This document shows positions 1 to 9,180 of a DNA stretch of 55,026 nt, in pieces. Below the pieces are notes generated by a model. That model was not told the origin of the DNA. It saw nothing but the letters and a program-made list of their open reading frames with translations, and did not search any database. The position numbers and the translations under genes were made by a program. Source of the stretch: Hymenobacter telluris (GTDB lineage Bacteria > Bacteroidota > Bacteroidia > Cytophagales > Hymenobacteraceae); contig NZ_JAFLQZ010000026.1 in NCBI RefSeq assembly GCF_017313265.1, forward strand, positions 1 to 55,026. The letters run 5' to 3'. Within the stretch, counting starts at the first letter, position 1, and each line of letters opens with the position of its first letter.

Positions 1-73
1 ACAGCCACCTCCTTTTTAGCCGTCGCCCATTTGCTGGCTGCGTTAGATTGGATGCGCTAGCTGTCCACACAGC

Positions 74-1549
74 CTAGTAAGCCCGCGCGAAGTACACGCG
101 GCGTTTGCTAGGCTTGCCGGTCAGGATGCAGGTACCGTCCTCGTCGGGCTCAGCGAGGGCCATGCAGCGGATGGTGGCTTTGGTTTCTTCCTTGATGCGC
201 TCCTCGGTTTCGGAGGTGCCATCCCAGTGCGCTACCACGAAGCCGCCTTCGCCTTCCAGCGCCTGCTTGAACTCTTCGTAGGTATCTACGCGGTGGGTGT
301 GGGTTTCACGGAACTTGAGCGCCCGGCCGTAGATATTGGCTTGAATATCGTCGAGCAACGCGGCTACGCTATTCACGATGTCGGCCAGCGGCAGGTTCAT
401 TTTCTCCTTGGTGTCGCGGCGGGCCACTTCCACGGTACCGGCGTCCAGGTCGCGCATGCCCACGGCGAGGCGTACGGGTACGCCCTTCAATTCCCACTCG
501 GCAAACTTGAAGCCGGGGCGTTCGGTGTCCCGGTCGTCAATCTTCACGGAGATGCCGCGCTCAATCAAGCCCATTTGCATGGGCCGGATGCGCTCCAGCA
601 GCTCATCGAGCTGGCCGGTTTTGTAGATGGGCACAATCACTACCTGGATAGGCGCCAGCTTGGGCGGCAATACTAGGCCTTCATCGTCGGAGTGCGCCAT
701 GACGAGGGCGCCCATCAGGCGCGTGCTCACGCCCCAGCTGGTACCCCACACGTGTTCCAGGCCGCCTTCTTTGTTGGCAAACTGCACATCAAACGCCTTA
801 GCAAAGTTCTGCCCCAGGAAGTGCGAAGTGCCTGCCTGCAACGCCTTGCCATCCTGCATCAAGCCTTCGATGCAATAGGTGTCCTCGGCGCCGGCAAACC
901 GCTCATTCTCGGTTTTTACGCCTTTCACTACGGGCAGCGCCATCCACTCCTCGGCAAACTGGGCGTACACCTCCAGCATCTGGCGGGTTTCGGCTACGGC
1001 TTCCTCGGCAGTGGCGTGGGCGGTGTGGCCTTCCTGCCACAGAAACTCGGCGGTGCGCAGAAACAAGCGGGTCCGCATTTCCCAGCGCACCACGTTGGCC
1101 CACTGATTGATGAGCAGCGGCAGGTCGCGGTAGCTCTGAATCCAGTTTTTGTAGGTGCTCCAGATGATTGCCTCCGAAGTAGGGCGTACTACTAATTCTT
1201 CTTCCAGTTTGGCGTTGGGGTCAACGCGCAGCTTGCCGGGGTTGTCGGGGTCGGTCTGGAGGCGGTAGTGGGTTACTACGGCGCATTCCTTGGCGAAACC
1301 TTCGGCGTTTTTTTCTTCGGCTTCAAACAGGCTTTTGGGCACAAAAAGCGGGAAGTAAGCGTTCTGATGGCCCGTACGCTTGAACATATCATCAAGGGTG
1401 CGCTGCATCTTTTCCCAAATGGCATACCCATAGGGTTTGATGACCATACAGCCCCGCACGGCCGAATTTTCGGCAAGCCCCGCGCGTTTTACTAACTCAT
1501 TGTACCACAGTGAATAATCTTCACTCCGTTTGGGCAAACCTTTGCTCAT
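74..1549 (-). CDS. proS: Prolyl-tRNA synthetase (archaeal/eukaryotic-type)
   Basis: Charges tRNA-Pro with proline in the cytoplasm (class IIa aminoacyl-tRNA synthetase). The 491-residue protein has the class II motif 2/3 surroundings typical of the short ProRS type: a VVRPTSEAIIW segment near residue 121, the NVVRWEMRTR loop near 152, and FLWQEGHTAH just after it. A C-terminal anticodon-binding domain (from about residue 300, APIQVVIVPIY) is followed by the short zinc-binding-like tail that ends in a Tyr (FARAY). There is no YbaK-type editing insertion, as in the archaeal/eukaryotic group. The ATG at 1549 is followed directly by MSKGLPKRSEDYS, the usual family start. It is a single gene, divergent from the lipoprotein at 1750. 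Function is secure. Confidence 0.97.
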   Translation of the reverse strand: MSKGLPKRSEDYSLWYNELVKRAGLAENSAVRGCMVIKPYGYAIWEKMQRTLDDMFKRTGHQNAYFPLFVPKSLFEAEEKNAEGFAKECAVVTHYRLQTDPDNPGKLRVDPNAKLEEELVVRPTSEAIIWSTYKNWIQSYRDLPLLINQWANVVRWEMRTRLFLRTAEFLWQEGHTAHATAEEAVAETRQMLEVYAQFAEEWMALPVVKGVKTENERFAGAEDTYCIEGLMQDGKALQAGTSHFLGQNFAKAFDVQFANKEGGLEHVWGTSWGVSTRLMGALVMAHSDDEGLVLPPKLAPIQVVIVPIYKTGQLDELLERIRPMQMGLIERGISVKIDDRDTERPGFKFAEWELKGVPVRLAVGMRDLDAGTVEVARRDTKEKMNLPLADIVNSVAALLDDIQANIYGRALKFRETHTHRVDTYEEFKQALEGEGGFVVAHWDGTSETEERIKEETKATIRCMALAEPDEDGTCILTGKPSKRRVYFARAY

Positions 1550-1749
1550 GTTTTAGGGTATCTTTGGTCAAGTGAAAAAGTTCCAGTTTGGCCTAGAATT
1601 TGTCATAGACAAACCGGCACCGTTTCGACGCCAAATTACGTTATTAAATAAACCGGAGCTTGCCTTTATAAAATGTTTGGGTTTCCAAACAACCATTTGG
1701 CAACTCGTTAGCTCTTTCTCTCGCCAGACTACTCTTTACGCAAGCAGCC

Positions 1750-3150
1750 ATGAAAAATTCCCTCTCACATCTATTACCAGCCTTGGCCCTGCTTACGTTG
1801 GGTGGTTGCGCGGGTACCAGCGCCCTCTCCACTACGGAGAATGACGGCGTATATTATTCTTCCAAAGACCGCACTGTGCAGAACGCAACGGCGTCGGCGG
1901 CGGGTACTACTCCCGCCGAAGAGTTGCAGTCAGACGGTGATATTTCCAATCCGGATTATGCCGCGGAGGGCCAGCGTTCCTCTACGGTTACCGAGTCGAC
2001 GGAGTATTACGACGACGACTATGCTTATTCTTCCCGCATCCGGCGGTTTCACCAGCCTTACTACCGTGGCTTTGGATACGGCTACAACGATTTCGTGTAC
2101 GCCGACCCCTACTGGTACGGCGGCTCGCCTTACTACGGCAGTGCTTTCTATGACCCCTTCTGGGGGCCAGGCTACGGCTACGGTGGCAGCTTCGTAAACA
2201 TCAATATCGGCTTTGGCAGCCCCTGGGGCTGGGGCTACAACCCATGGCGCTACGGCCGCGGCTTCGGCTACGGCGGGCTCTACGATGGCTACGGCTACGG
2301 ATATGGTGGCTACGGCGGGTATGGCTACGGCGGCTTCGGTGGCTACAACAACTACTACATCAACAACTACTATGGAGGCGGCAACTACGGTGGCGGGGTC
2401 ATAGGAACGGCACCCAACGTGCGTTATGGCCCACGTACCAGCCGCAGTGCCGAAGCTGGTACTGCTGGACGTACCAGCCCTGGTACGGGTAATGCTATTG
2501 GGTCACGGAGCCGCGCTACTGGCGGTGTTGCTGATCCAACAGGTGGCCGCGCTGCTTCTGATGGGTTGGTTGGTAACGGTAGCGTTCAGCCAAACGGCCG
2601 GGGCCGTACGCGTACCACCGAAGCTGGCACTGCCGCTGGTGTAGCGCCAGCCGTTATGACCAACGACCAGATACAGACGGGTAGAGTAACTCGTAGCCGA
2701 GACAACAATGCAACCGTAGGGCAGAATACCGATAAGATGATCGACCAGATCAACAGCGGAAGCAGTGTAAATCAGCCGGGAAATGTGTACGAAAGCCGTG
2801 GCCGCCGGCGTATGGCGGAAGTAACGGGTGGTACTGGCACCGATGCGGCGGCTCCGCAGTATTCGCAGCCTCGCCGCAGCCGCTTCAGCGAGTTGAATAC
2901 CAACCCAAGCCAAAGCAGCGGCCAAAGCCAGGATGCAGCGCAGCCAACTCGTCGGCAGCGTGTGTACCAAGCTCCGCAGCAGAGTTACGAAACGCCGCAG
3001 CGCACTTATCAGGCACCACAGCGGACGTACGAAGCACCTACGCGTAGCTATGAGGCGCCATCACGCTCGTACGAAGCTCCTTCGCGCAGCTCGGCCCCGG
3101 CGGGTGGGGGCGGCGACGGTGGCGGCGGCCGTGGCCGTGGGCGCAATTAA
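1750..3150 (+). CDS. Gly/Tyr-rich outer-surface lipoprotein, unknown function
   Basis: I do not recognise a functional family. The 466-residue protein opens with a lipoprotein signal (hydrophobic LLPALALLTLGG, lipobox Cys20), so it is probably lipid-anchored and exported. After an acidic, Tyr-containing segment comes a strongly Gly/Tyr/Trp-rich low-complexity region (about residues 95-220, repeated GYGYGG units). An Arg/Ser/Thr/Gly-rich disordered stretch follows, then a C-terminal set of short repeats of the form SYEAPSR/TYQAPQR (about residues 410-445), and a Gly/Arg-rich end. Such composition suggests an extended, sticky surface or matrix protein rather than an enzyme. The next gene, a barrel protein, begins 63 bases later on the same strand and may be co-transcribed. 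Confidence 0.8.
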   Translation: MKNSLSHLLPALALLTLGGCAGTSALSTTENDGVYYSSKDRTVQNATASAAGTTPAEELQSDGDISNPDYAAEGQRSSTVTESTEYYDDDYAYSSRIRRFHQPYYRGFGYGYNDFVYADPYWYGGSPYYGSAFYDPFWGPGYGYGGSFVNINIGFGSPWGWGYNPWRYGRGFGYGGLYDGYGYGYGGYGGYGYGGFGGYNNYYINNYYGGGNYGGGVIGTAPNVRYGPRTSRSAEAGTAGRTSPGTGNAIGSRSRATGGVADPTGGRAASDGLVGNGSVQPNGRGRTRTTEAGTAAGVAPAVMTNDQIQTGRVTRSRDNNATVGQNTDKMIDQINSGSSVNQPGNVYESRGRRRMAEVTGGTGTDAAAPQYSQPRRSRFSELNTNPSQSSGQSQDAAQPTRRQRVYQAPQQSYETPQRTYQAPQRTYEAPTRSYEAPSRSYEAPSRSSAPAGGGGDGGGGRGRGRN

Positions 3151-3213
3151 TTATTCCTTGTCCGGAACCTGATTTGTGACGGGCCTTCGGTGGCCGACTT
3201 CTCTTCCCTCAAC

Positions 3214-4701
3214 ATGAAAAACCTGAAATACTGGCTTGCTGTGGCTCTGCTGAGCCCGGCTAGCTACAGCTTTGCCCAATACCAAGTGGATGCGCTCCGC
3301 TTTTCCCAGACCCAACCTTCTGGAACAGCCCGCTCATTGGGCGTAGCAGGGGCCAACGTGGCGGTGGGTGCCGACTTAGGTAATCTGGTTACCAACCCGG
3401 CTGGTTTGGGACTGTATCAACGCTCAGAAATAAGCTTTTCACCTGGGTTTGGGGTGGGCAATACCAGTAGCCAGGCCTTTGGCACCACTACCACTGATAA
3501 CCGCAACAGCCTGCATGTGGCTAGTTTTGGAGCGGCTTTCACTAACCGCCGTCCGGACGGGGATGGCAACCCGTGGCGGGGTGGAACGTTGGCTTTTGGC
3601 CTCAACCGCGTCAACGATTTCAATCAGAGCTTCAGCTACGGCGGTACGCCTAGTATCAAGAGTGATATTCTTTCGTACCTAGGCCGCTCTAACGCTGATC
3701 TTACCGCTACCGATTTAGACGATTTAGCTTACGAGGCCTTCGTGACGGAGCGTGACAACCAGGGAACTTACATTCCATCCGATTACGACAATACCGGCCC
3801 ACTCGACCAGCGAGAAACCGTACTAACCACCGGCTCGCAAACTCAATTCGATATGGGTTACGGTGCTAATTACAAAGACCGGTTATACATCGGGGGCGGT
3901 ATCGGCATTGTTAGCACCCGTTTCAAGTCTACCAGCACGCTCAGCGCCGTTGATCCTACGCCCCCAAGCACCCAGGAAGGTACCTCGTTTGGGAGCCTGA
4001 ACTACCGCGAAACACTGGAAACCCGGGGCACAGGTATCAATGCCCGCATTGGAGCCATTTACCGGGTAACGGATGCCGTGCGGTTGGGCGCTTCGGTGCA
4101 AACCCCAACGGTTACCAGCTTCTCGGAAACGTACGGCGCTTCGCTGAATGCGGTATATGACAAGCCCATTACGGTGGAAGGCAAAACGTACACCTCGGGC
4201 AATGCCGTAGTGGACCCTGGTACGTTTGACTACCGCTTGACTTCGCCGTTCCGGGCCTCGGGTGGTGCAGCAGTAGTGGTGGGTAAGAATGGGTTCTTGA
4301 GTGGCGACGTAGAATACGTGAACTACGGCCAAGCCCGTTTGAATAGCGACGACGATGGCTATAGCTTCAGCAACAATAACAACGCCATCCAGAGCCTGTA
4401 TCAATCCGCTGTAAACGTGCGAGTAGGTGGAGAACTGCGCCTCGACATCTTCCGGCTACGGGCGGGTTTTGCCCGCTACGGCGACCCCTACAAGGATAGC
4501 AGCCGCGACCGGACGCAGAACTACTACACCGGCGGTGTAGGCTTGCGCCAGAAGAATTTCTACCTGGACCTGGCTGGTGTGTACGGCACTACCAAGCGCT
4601 ACTACAACCCTTATGTGCTACCCGATGCTGCTGATACGCCCGAAGTAGTGGTAGATAGCAACCGCTTCACTACTACCATCACGGCCGGTTTCCTTTTCTA
4701 A
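3214..4701 (+). CDS. Outer-membrane beta-barrel protein, OmpP1/FadL-like
   Basis: Probable outer-membrane barrel of the FadL/OmpP1/TodX type found widely in Bacteroidota, where members are thought to pass hydrophobic molecules. A signal peptide (MKNLKYWLAVALLSPASYSFA, cleaved before QYQVDAL) precedes the conserved N-terminal plug-like segment. That segment includes GTARSLGVAGANVAVGADLG and the NPAGLGLY signature near residues 37-70. The rest is alternating-polarity strand sequence ending in an aromatic C-terminus (AGFLF), the usual barrel end. I chose the ATG at 3214 because the in-frame codons from 3190 would precede the signal peptide. Length about 495 residues. Substrate unknown. The gene is followed by a strong bidirectional terminator. 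Confidence 0.8.
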   Translation: MKNLKYWLAVALLSPASYSFAQYQVDALRFSQTQPSGTARSLGVAGANVAVGADLGNLVTNPAGLGLYQRSEISFSPGFGVGNTSSQAFGTTTTDNRNSLHVASFGAAFTNRRPDGDGNPWRGGTLAFGLNRVNDFNQSFSYGGTPSIKSDILSYLGRSNADLTATDLDDLAYEAFVTERDNQGTYIPSDYDNTGPLDQRETVLTTGSQTQFDMGYGANYKDRLYIGGGIGIVSTRFKSTSTLSAVDPTPPSTQEGTSFGSLNYRETLETRGTGINARIGAIYRVTDAVRLGASVQTPTVTSFSETYGASLNAVYDKPITVEGKTYTSGNAVVDPGTFDYRLTSPFRASGGAAVVVGKNGFLSGDVEYVNYGQARLNSDDDGYSFSNNNNAIQSLYQSAVNVRVGGELRLDIFRLRAGFARYGDPYKDSSRDRTQNYYTGGVGLRQKNFYLDLAGVYGTTKRYYNPYVLPDAADTPEVVVDSNRFTTTITAGFLF

Positions 4702-4730
4702 AACTACGGCCTTGCCTTCAGCTTACTATG

Positions 4731-4767
4731 CAAAACGCCCGCTTCCGTATTGGAGGCGGGCGTTTTG
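4731..4767. terminator. Bidirectional intrinsic terminator
   Basis: Twelve-base perfect arms (4731-4742 and 4756-4767) of a GC-rich hairpin flanked by A-run on the left and T-run on the right. It sits between convergent genes ending at 4701 (+) and 4793 (-), so it can serve both. Confidence 0.85.
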
Positions 4768-4792
4768 TTTGGCAGGAGTGGACGGCAGGCTG

Positions 4793-5761
4793 TTATTTGG
4801 TGATGCGCACCTGCATTCTGATGGCTGGGGTTGGCACAGTGATGATGGACTGCACGAAAACAAGACCGGTTTTAGCCGGTGAGTCAGCTGTTTGGAAAGC
4901 GAAGACCCGCCCGGCACCTCTTGAAGGCAAGGCTCCGGTTGAAGTAATTAGAGTGCCATTTGGGGCCGCAAAAGCAGCTTCTAGTTGGGCCGGAGTAGTA
5001 GCCGCCGTGAAAGCTGCCGAATCGAGGGCGGTGGCGCGGAGCTTGGTAGCGCGGCGGTTTGTCCAGAAGGTGCTACGGTTTGTGAAGGTAGGATCTTGGG
5101 GGGTGGCCAAGGCCCGGCCGCCATTAGGCAGCGGGAGATACACCAAGTCAATCAGGCTTTGGTTTTCAGGATGTTGGCGCAAGCTGAAGGAGGGCAAGGC
5201 CAGCCCCGATAACAGCGAAATGTAACTGCGCGACTGGTAGCTGATGGGAGCCGGCAGAATGGTCGTGTAGCGGTGATACGTCAGCAGGGAATCGGCATTG
5301 CGGAGCCGAAGCGTAAAACCACCTTCATTGGATTCGCCATCAACATCATCGGCCTTGAAGCGCCATATTTCCCTGCCCGATGTGGTGCGTGTACCAGCCT
5401 GAAACTGAACGGCTACCGACTGTTGCTGTTCCCCCGTCAGCACAGAATCTAGAAAAATCAACTGGCCAGCATCATTCGGAACGTCATTCGCTTCGAAGCC
5501 GGTGCTAGGGTACACGTAAGGGTTGCGGCTGCGAATGTATTCCACGGTGATAAGCAACCGGCTCAGATCAGCATCGTTAGGGTCGTACTTATCGGCAAAA
5601 ACGCGCGTCGAGAAGGTGTCGCCGGGGACGGTGCTGCTCCGGCTAGCCGACAGGAAACGGGAACTGCCCACCAGCGCCACGCGAGGACCAGCCGAGGGCT
5701 CGGGGTTGCAGGAAGCCAGTAGTGCGGAGGCCAGTAAAAATGAAAGTAGGTAAAGACGCAT
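4793..5761 (-). CDS. Lipoprotein of unknown function
   Basis: Exported lipoprotein, family not recognised. The 322-residue product begins with a clear lipoprotein signal (MRLYLLSFLLASALLASC, acylated Cys18), followed by NPEPSAGPRVALV. The mature part has no repeat or catalytic motif that I can name. It reads like a soluble beta-rich domain, with alternating hydrophobic strands such as FTLRLRNADSLLTYHRY. It is transcribed alone, convergent with the FadL-like gene, and its 5' side is a 323-base region shared with the divergent TonB-domain lipoprotein. No evidence links it functionally to either neighbour. Confidence 0.75.
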   Translation of the reverse strand: MRLYLLSFLLASALLASCNPEPSAGPRVALVGSSRFLSASRSSTVPGDTFSTRVFADKYDPNDADLSRLLITVEYIRSRNPYVYPSTGFEANDVPNDAGQLIFLDSVLTGEQQQSVAVQFQAGTRTTSGREIWRFKADDVDGESNEGGFTLRLRNADSLLTYHRYTTILPAPISYQSRSYISLLSGLALPSFSLRQHPENQSLIDLVYLPLPNGGRALATPQDPTFTNRSTFWTNRRATKLRATALDSAAFTAATTPAQLEAAFAAPNGTLITSTGALPSRGAGRVFAFQTADSPAKTGLVFVQSIITVPTPAIRMQVRITK

Positions 5762-6084
5762 AGGTTCGGTAAAGGTCGGGATTTGCCGTTATTGCCCGGC
5801 AACGGTTTGCAAACAAAGTCGGGGAGCAAGTGAGTAAGTAGCACTCACCCAGGCAGTACCTGCTATAACGGCAAAAACTGATGCGCATTTCATTTCTCCA
5901 GCCAGGAAATATGTTGCTTGAAGCCCAGCAGCACATTTTTGGTCATGCTTCTACAATCTGATGACGAAGTAGGCAGGATCAATCGAAGGTGAAGTAAGAT
6001 AGGCAGCCGCTTTTTTGGTAGGCAAGCATAAGATATATGCAAGAGGGTACGCAGCCCTCGGCAAATTTTGCCGTAGTTCGCGGT
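5762..6084. other. Divergent intergenic region
   Basis: 323 bases between the start of the minus-strand lipoprotein and the start of the TonB-domain lipoprotein. It must hold both promoters, but I see no clear TAnnTTTG box. There are only short inverted repeats (for example around 5783-5803). Open frames here are fragmentary and look accidental. Confidence 0.5.
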
Positions 6085-7566
6085 ATGCCCACTTTCCGGA
6101 CTTTTCGCTCCGCTTTCCTATACTTGGGGTTGCTGCTGGTAGCTAGCTGCCAGCCCGACAAACCAACCCGCACTGAGCAGGCCGTTCCTGCTTTAGCCGA
6201 TACACTTACCCTGGACTCGACGGCCAACCCCATGGGAGCCACCGATACGGCCGCCGCACGGCGCAACTGGCACCGCCTTGCCAAGCCTACTAGCCGCAAT
6301 GCGCCACTGGTAGTGTACCGGAGTGTTCGTCGGCCGCCAGCGGGATTGGCCGCCAGCCCTGCTCCCGGCGAAGCTACCCTGTTTGATATTGGGCGCAAAG
6401 CCAGCGAATATTTTCAGATTGACCCCACCAAGGCTGCGGAAGTGCGTGGCCGGTCCGGTACCGTAGTGCGGTTAGCAGCCGGCACCTTAGTTGATGCCGC
6501 ACAACGCGCCGCAACCGGGCCGGTATGGGTGGAGCTGAAGGAATGTTACACGCCCGCGGAAATGGTGCTCACCAACCTCACAACCCTCACCACCGATAAC
6601 CAATTATTGCAAACTGGCGGGATGGTGTTGGTAAAAGCCACGGCAGCCGGGCGCCCGCTCCAGGTGGCCGAAGGCCGCACCATGCGCCTGGAAATACCGG
6701 CCGCCAAAGGCCATCCATTGCCGGGTATGCAACTTTACTATGGCCAAGCAACTACGCCGGTTCGCTGGGTGGCTGCTCCCGCAACCACGGCCCCCCCGGT
6801 TCTCGAAACCGTGTACACCGAAGCCCGCCCCATGCCCGCCTACGGCAACGGCCCCGCCGATATCAACCGGCTGATTCGCTACCCGCGTGAAGCCTTGGTC
6901 AGCCAGATACAGGGCGTGGTGTTTGCATCGTTTGTGGTGGATGAAAGCGGGCGAGTACAACAGCCGCACATCCTGCGTGGCATCGGGCACGGCTGCGACG
7001 AGGAAGTACTGCGGGTATTGCGGCAAACTTCCGGCCACTGGATGCCGGGGCAGCGCAACGGCGAGTTTGTGAAAGTGAAAATGGTGCTGCCCATCCGGTT
7101 TTCGTTCCAACCCGGCCAGCTCAGCACCGATACCAGCCGCCGCCCACTAACCGATGCCGAACCAGCCGAAATAGCTGCCGCCCCTTCGGAGGAACCCGCA
7201 GAAGCCGCACCCACCGACCGATACGTGTTCAACTGCGCGCAGCTGGGCTGGTTGAACGTAGACCGGCCGGTAAGTGCGGGTACCGTTTCGTTGTTGGCGG
7301 CTACTGCCCCCGATGATGCTACTACTGTACGCCTGGTACTGCCCGGCGCTACCCCAACTGTGGTAGCGGCCGACGCACTGGAAAACGGCTATCAGTTCAG
7401 TAGTATCCCGGCCGGTCGGCGGGGAGTGGTGGTGGGGCTGCGCTACGTAGGAGGCGTGCCGTACCTGGCGTGGCAGGAAGTTACCACCGGTCAGGAAGCC
7501 CTGGCCCCGTTGGAGTTCGAGGAAACCACGCTGGAAGAGTTGGAGCGCCGATTGGAACGGTTGTAG
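6085..7566 (+). CDS. Lipoprotein with TonB C-terminal-like domain
   Basis: About 493 residues from the ATG at 6085. I chose this start because it begins a lipoprotein signal with lipobox Cys22 (LGLLLVASC). An upstream in-frame ATG at 6037 would bury the signal. A domain matching the TonB C-terminal fold lies near residues 255-345. It shows IRYPREALVSQIQG, a GVVFASFVVDESGRVQ strand pair, and a final strand VKVKMVLPIRFSF, as in Bacteroidota energy-transducer TonB proteins. It differs from classical TonB because it is a lipoprotein rather than an inner-membrane anchored protein, and because another 150 residues follow the domain. A role in energising TonB receptors is therefore doubtful. It may be an envelope protein reusing the fold. 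Confidence 0.75.
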   Translation: MPTFRTFRSAFLYLGLLLVASCQPDKPTRTEQAVPALADTLTLDSTANPMGATDTAAARRNWHRLAKPTSRNAPLVVYRSVRRPPAGLAASPAPGEATLFDIGRKASEYFQIDPTKAAEVRGRSGTVVRLAAGTLVDAAQRAATGPVWVELKECYTPAEMVLTNLTTLTTDNQLLQTGGMVLVKATAAGRPLQVAEGRTMRLEIPAAKGHPLPGMQLYYGQATTPVRWVAAPATTAPPVLETVYTEARPMPAYGNGPADINRLIRYPREALVSQIQGVVFASFVVDESGRVQQPHILRGIGHGCDEEVLRVLRQTSGHWMPGQRNGEFVKVKMVLPIRFSFQPGQLSTDTSRRPLTDAEPAEIAAAPSEEPAEAAPTDRYVFNCAQLGWLNVDRPVSAGTVSLLAATAPDDATTVRLVLPGATPTVVAADALENGYQFSSIPAGRRGVVVGLRYVGGVPYLAWQEVTTGQEALAPLEFEETTLEELERRLERL

Positions 7567-7642
7567 TCAGAGCTGCAAGTGTCTAATTTATAGAGTTTTG
7601 CAGTAGAATTGTAGGCTAGAGCTGAAGTAGCAGTCTGACTAC
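7563..7642. terminator. Inverted repeat spanning two convergent stop codons
   Basis: Thirteen-pair arms with one bulged base (7563-7576 and 7630-7642) surround a long AT-rich loop. The stop codons of the + gene (7564-7566) and the - gene (7639-7641) both lie inside the arms. No long T-run follows, so termination is only likely. Confidence 0.4.
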
Positions 7643-9081
7643 AGCTTCACGGTAATGCTCTGCGGCTCGGTGAAAAAGCGCAACACCTCCAGGCCGCCTT
7701 CGCGCCCAACGCCGGAGTTTTTCATGCCGCCGAAAGGGGTGCGCAAGTCGCGGTGTAGCCAGGTGTTCACCCATACAATGCCACTGTGTAACGCGTGGGC
7801 CACGCGGTGCGCCCGGTTCAGGTTGCGGGTCCAGATGGTGGCGGCCAGGCCGTATTGAGTGCCATTGGCCCAAGCTAGTACCTCCTCTTCCGTGTCGAAA
7901 GGAGTAAGCGTGACAACCGGCCCGAAGATTTCCTCCTGGTTCACCCGGCAATCCGGTGCCAACCCTTCGAACACAGTAGGAGCAAGAAAATAGCCACCTG
8001 CGCACCGGCCTTCCAGCTGCACCCGTTGTCCACCAGCGAGCAGGGTGCCCCCTTCTTCGTGAGCCAACGCAATGTAGCCAAGCACTTTCTGCAAATGCGC
8101 CTCGCTCACCAACGCCCCCTGTTGGCTGCCAGCCAACTGCGGGTCCCCGATGGTTAGAGCAGCTACGCCAACCAGAAATTCGGCCTTGAACTGCTCATAA
8201 ATTGGCCGCTCCACAAAAATGCGCGACCCACACAGGCAAATCTGGCCCTGGTTGGCGAAGCTGCTGCGCAAGCTGGTACGCACGGCTTCGGGTAGGTCAC
8301 AGTCGGCAAAGATGATGTTGGGGTTTTTGCCGCCTAGCTCCAACGACAGTTTCTTGAACATGGGGGCCGCCGTGCGGGCAATATGCTCACCGGTTTTGGT
8401 GCCGCCCGTGAAGCTGATGGCTTTAATGGCCGGGTGCTCTACAATGGCTTGGCCAACCCCTGGGCCGGTGCCGTGTACGATATTGAGTACGCCGGCCGGC
8501 AGGCCGGCTTCTATGCACAATGCGCTCAGCAGGAAGGCGGTGTAGGGCGTAATTTCCGAAGGCTTGGCTACCACGCAGCACCCGGCGGCCAGCGCCGGCG
8601 CAATCTTCCAGGTAAACAAATACAGCGGTAAGTTCCAGGGCGAAATGCAGCCTACCACGCCTAGCGGATGCCGCACGGTATAGTTGAGCGCTACGCCTTC
8701 CTGAAAGTGGGTTTCCGAGGCAAAATGCTGCGCCGCCGTACCAAAGAAGGCAAAGTTGCTGGCCGCCCGCGGAATATCCACGGTCCGGGCCAAACTCACT
8801 GGCTTCCCATTATCCTGGCTTTCAGCTTGGGCTAATGCTTCCAGGTCACGCTCAATCAGCTCGGCAATACGCACTAGTAGGCGGCCTCGCTCTTCGGCGG
8901 GCAAAGCGCGCCATGCTGGCAGCGCAGCTTCGGCAGCCGCTACCGCCCGCGCAACATCAGCAGCGTCGGAATCCGGAATGTGGGCGTACACCTGCCCGGT
9001 GGCTGGCTCTACGTTGGGTAGGTAGCGGCCTGCGGTGGGCGGCACCAGGCGGCCGTTGAGGTAGTTCTGGAAGTGCAGCAT
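7639..9081 (-). CDS. amnC: 2-aminomuconic-6-semialdehyde dehydrogenase (probable)
   Basis: NAD-dependent aldehyde dehydrogenase of 480 residues. In this context it most likely oxidises 2-aminomuconate 6-semialdehyde to 2-aminomuconate, the step after ACMS decarboxylase in kynurenine degradation. Visible ALDH features are the substrate/transition-state Asn150 in ISPWNLPLY, the NAD-site KPSEITP segment (residues 173-179), FTGGTKTGEHIA, catalytic Glu248 in LELGGKNPN, and catalytic Cys282 in NQGQICLCGSR. Arg105 fits the position of the conserved substrate-binding Arg of this group. The family also includes hydroxymuconic semialdehyde and betaine aldehyde dehydrogenases, so the substrate rests on the nearby 3-HAO, ACMSD, KynU and KMO genes. 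It is separated from them by about 11.5 kb of glycan genes and faces the other way. Confidence 0.85.
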   Translation of the reverse strand: MLHFQNYLNGRLVPPTAGRYLPNVEPATGQVYAHIPDSDAADVARAVAAAEAALPAWRALPAEERGRLLVRIAELIERDLEALAQAESQDNGKPVSLARTVDIPRAASNFAFFGTAAQHFASETHFQEGVALNYTVRHPLGVVGCISPWNLPLYLFTWKIAPALAAGCCVVAKPSEITPYTAFLLSALCIEAGLPAGVLNIVHGTGPGVGQAIVEHPAIKAISFTGGTKTGEHIARTAAPMFKKLSLELGGKNPNIIFADCDLPEAVRTSLRSSFANQGQICLCGSRIFVERPIYEQFKAEFLVGVAALTIGDPQLAGSQQGALVSEAHLQKVLGYIALAHEEGGTLLAGGQRVQLEGRCAGGYFLAPTVFEGLAPDCRVNQEEIFGPVVTLTPFDTEEEVLAWANGTQYGLAATIWTRNLNRAHRVAHALHSGIVWVNTWLHRDLRTPFGGMKNSGVGREGGLEVLRFFTEPQSITVKL

Positions 9082-9109
9082 AGAGGCAGCAGGAGAGTGA
9101 GTGGTAAGG

Positions 9110-9140
9110 TAAAGCTAGCCGATTTGAATACCTACTTTTG
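9110..9140. promoter_or_regulatory. Divergent promoter pair (TACTTTTG +, TAGCTTTA -)
   Basis: TACTTTTG at 9133-9140 is an exact Bacteroidota -7 box (TAnnTTTG) 40 bases before the ATG of the + membrane protein. On the minus strand TAGCTTTA (9117-9110, 7 of 8 matches) lies 28 bases before the ALDH start. No convincing -33 box was found for either. Confidence 0.5.
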
Positions 9141-9180
9141 CCCAGTGTTGGCGCTACTTGCTACGCGCCACTTATTCCGT

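Noticed and set aside
1..73. Left edge of the window
   Set aside because: No tRNA, hairpin or coding frame could be supported in these 73 bases.
692..1195. 167-codon plus-strand frame opposite proS
   Set aside because: Entirely antisense to a certain aminoacyl-tRNA synthetase gene. The composition is a by-product of GC-rich codon use.
9073..9180. Upstream extension of the membrane-protein gene at 9181
   Set aside because: It would overlap the divergent ALDH start and run through both -7 boxes. The ATG at 9181 leads directly into a helix.
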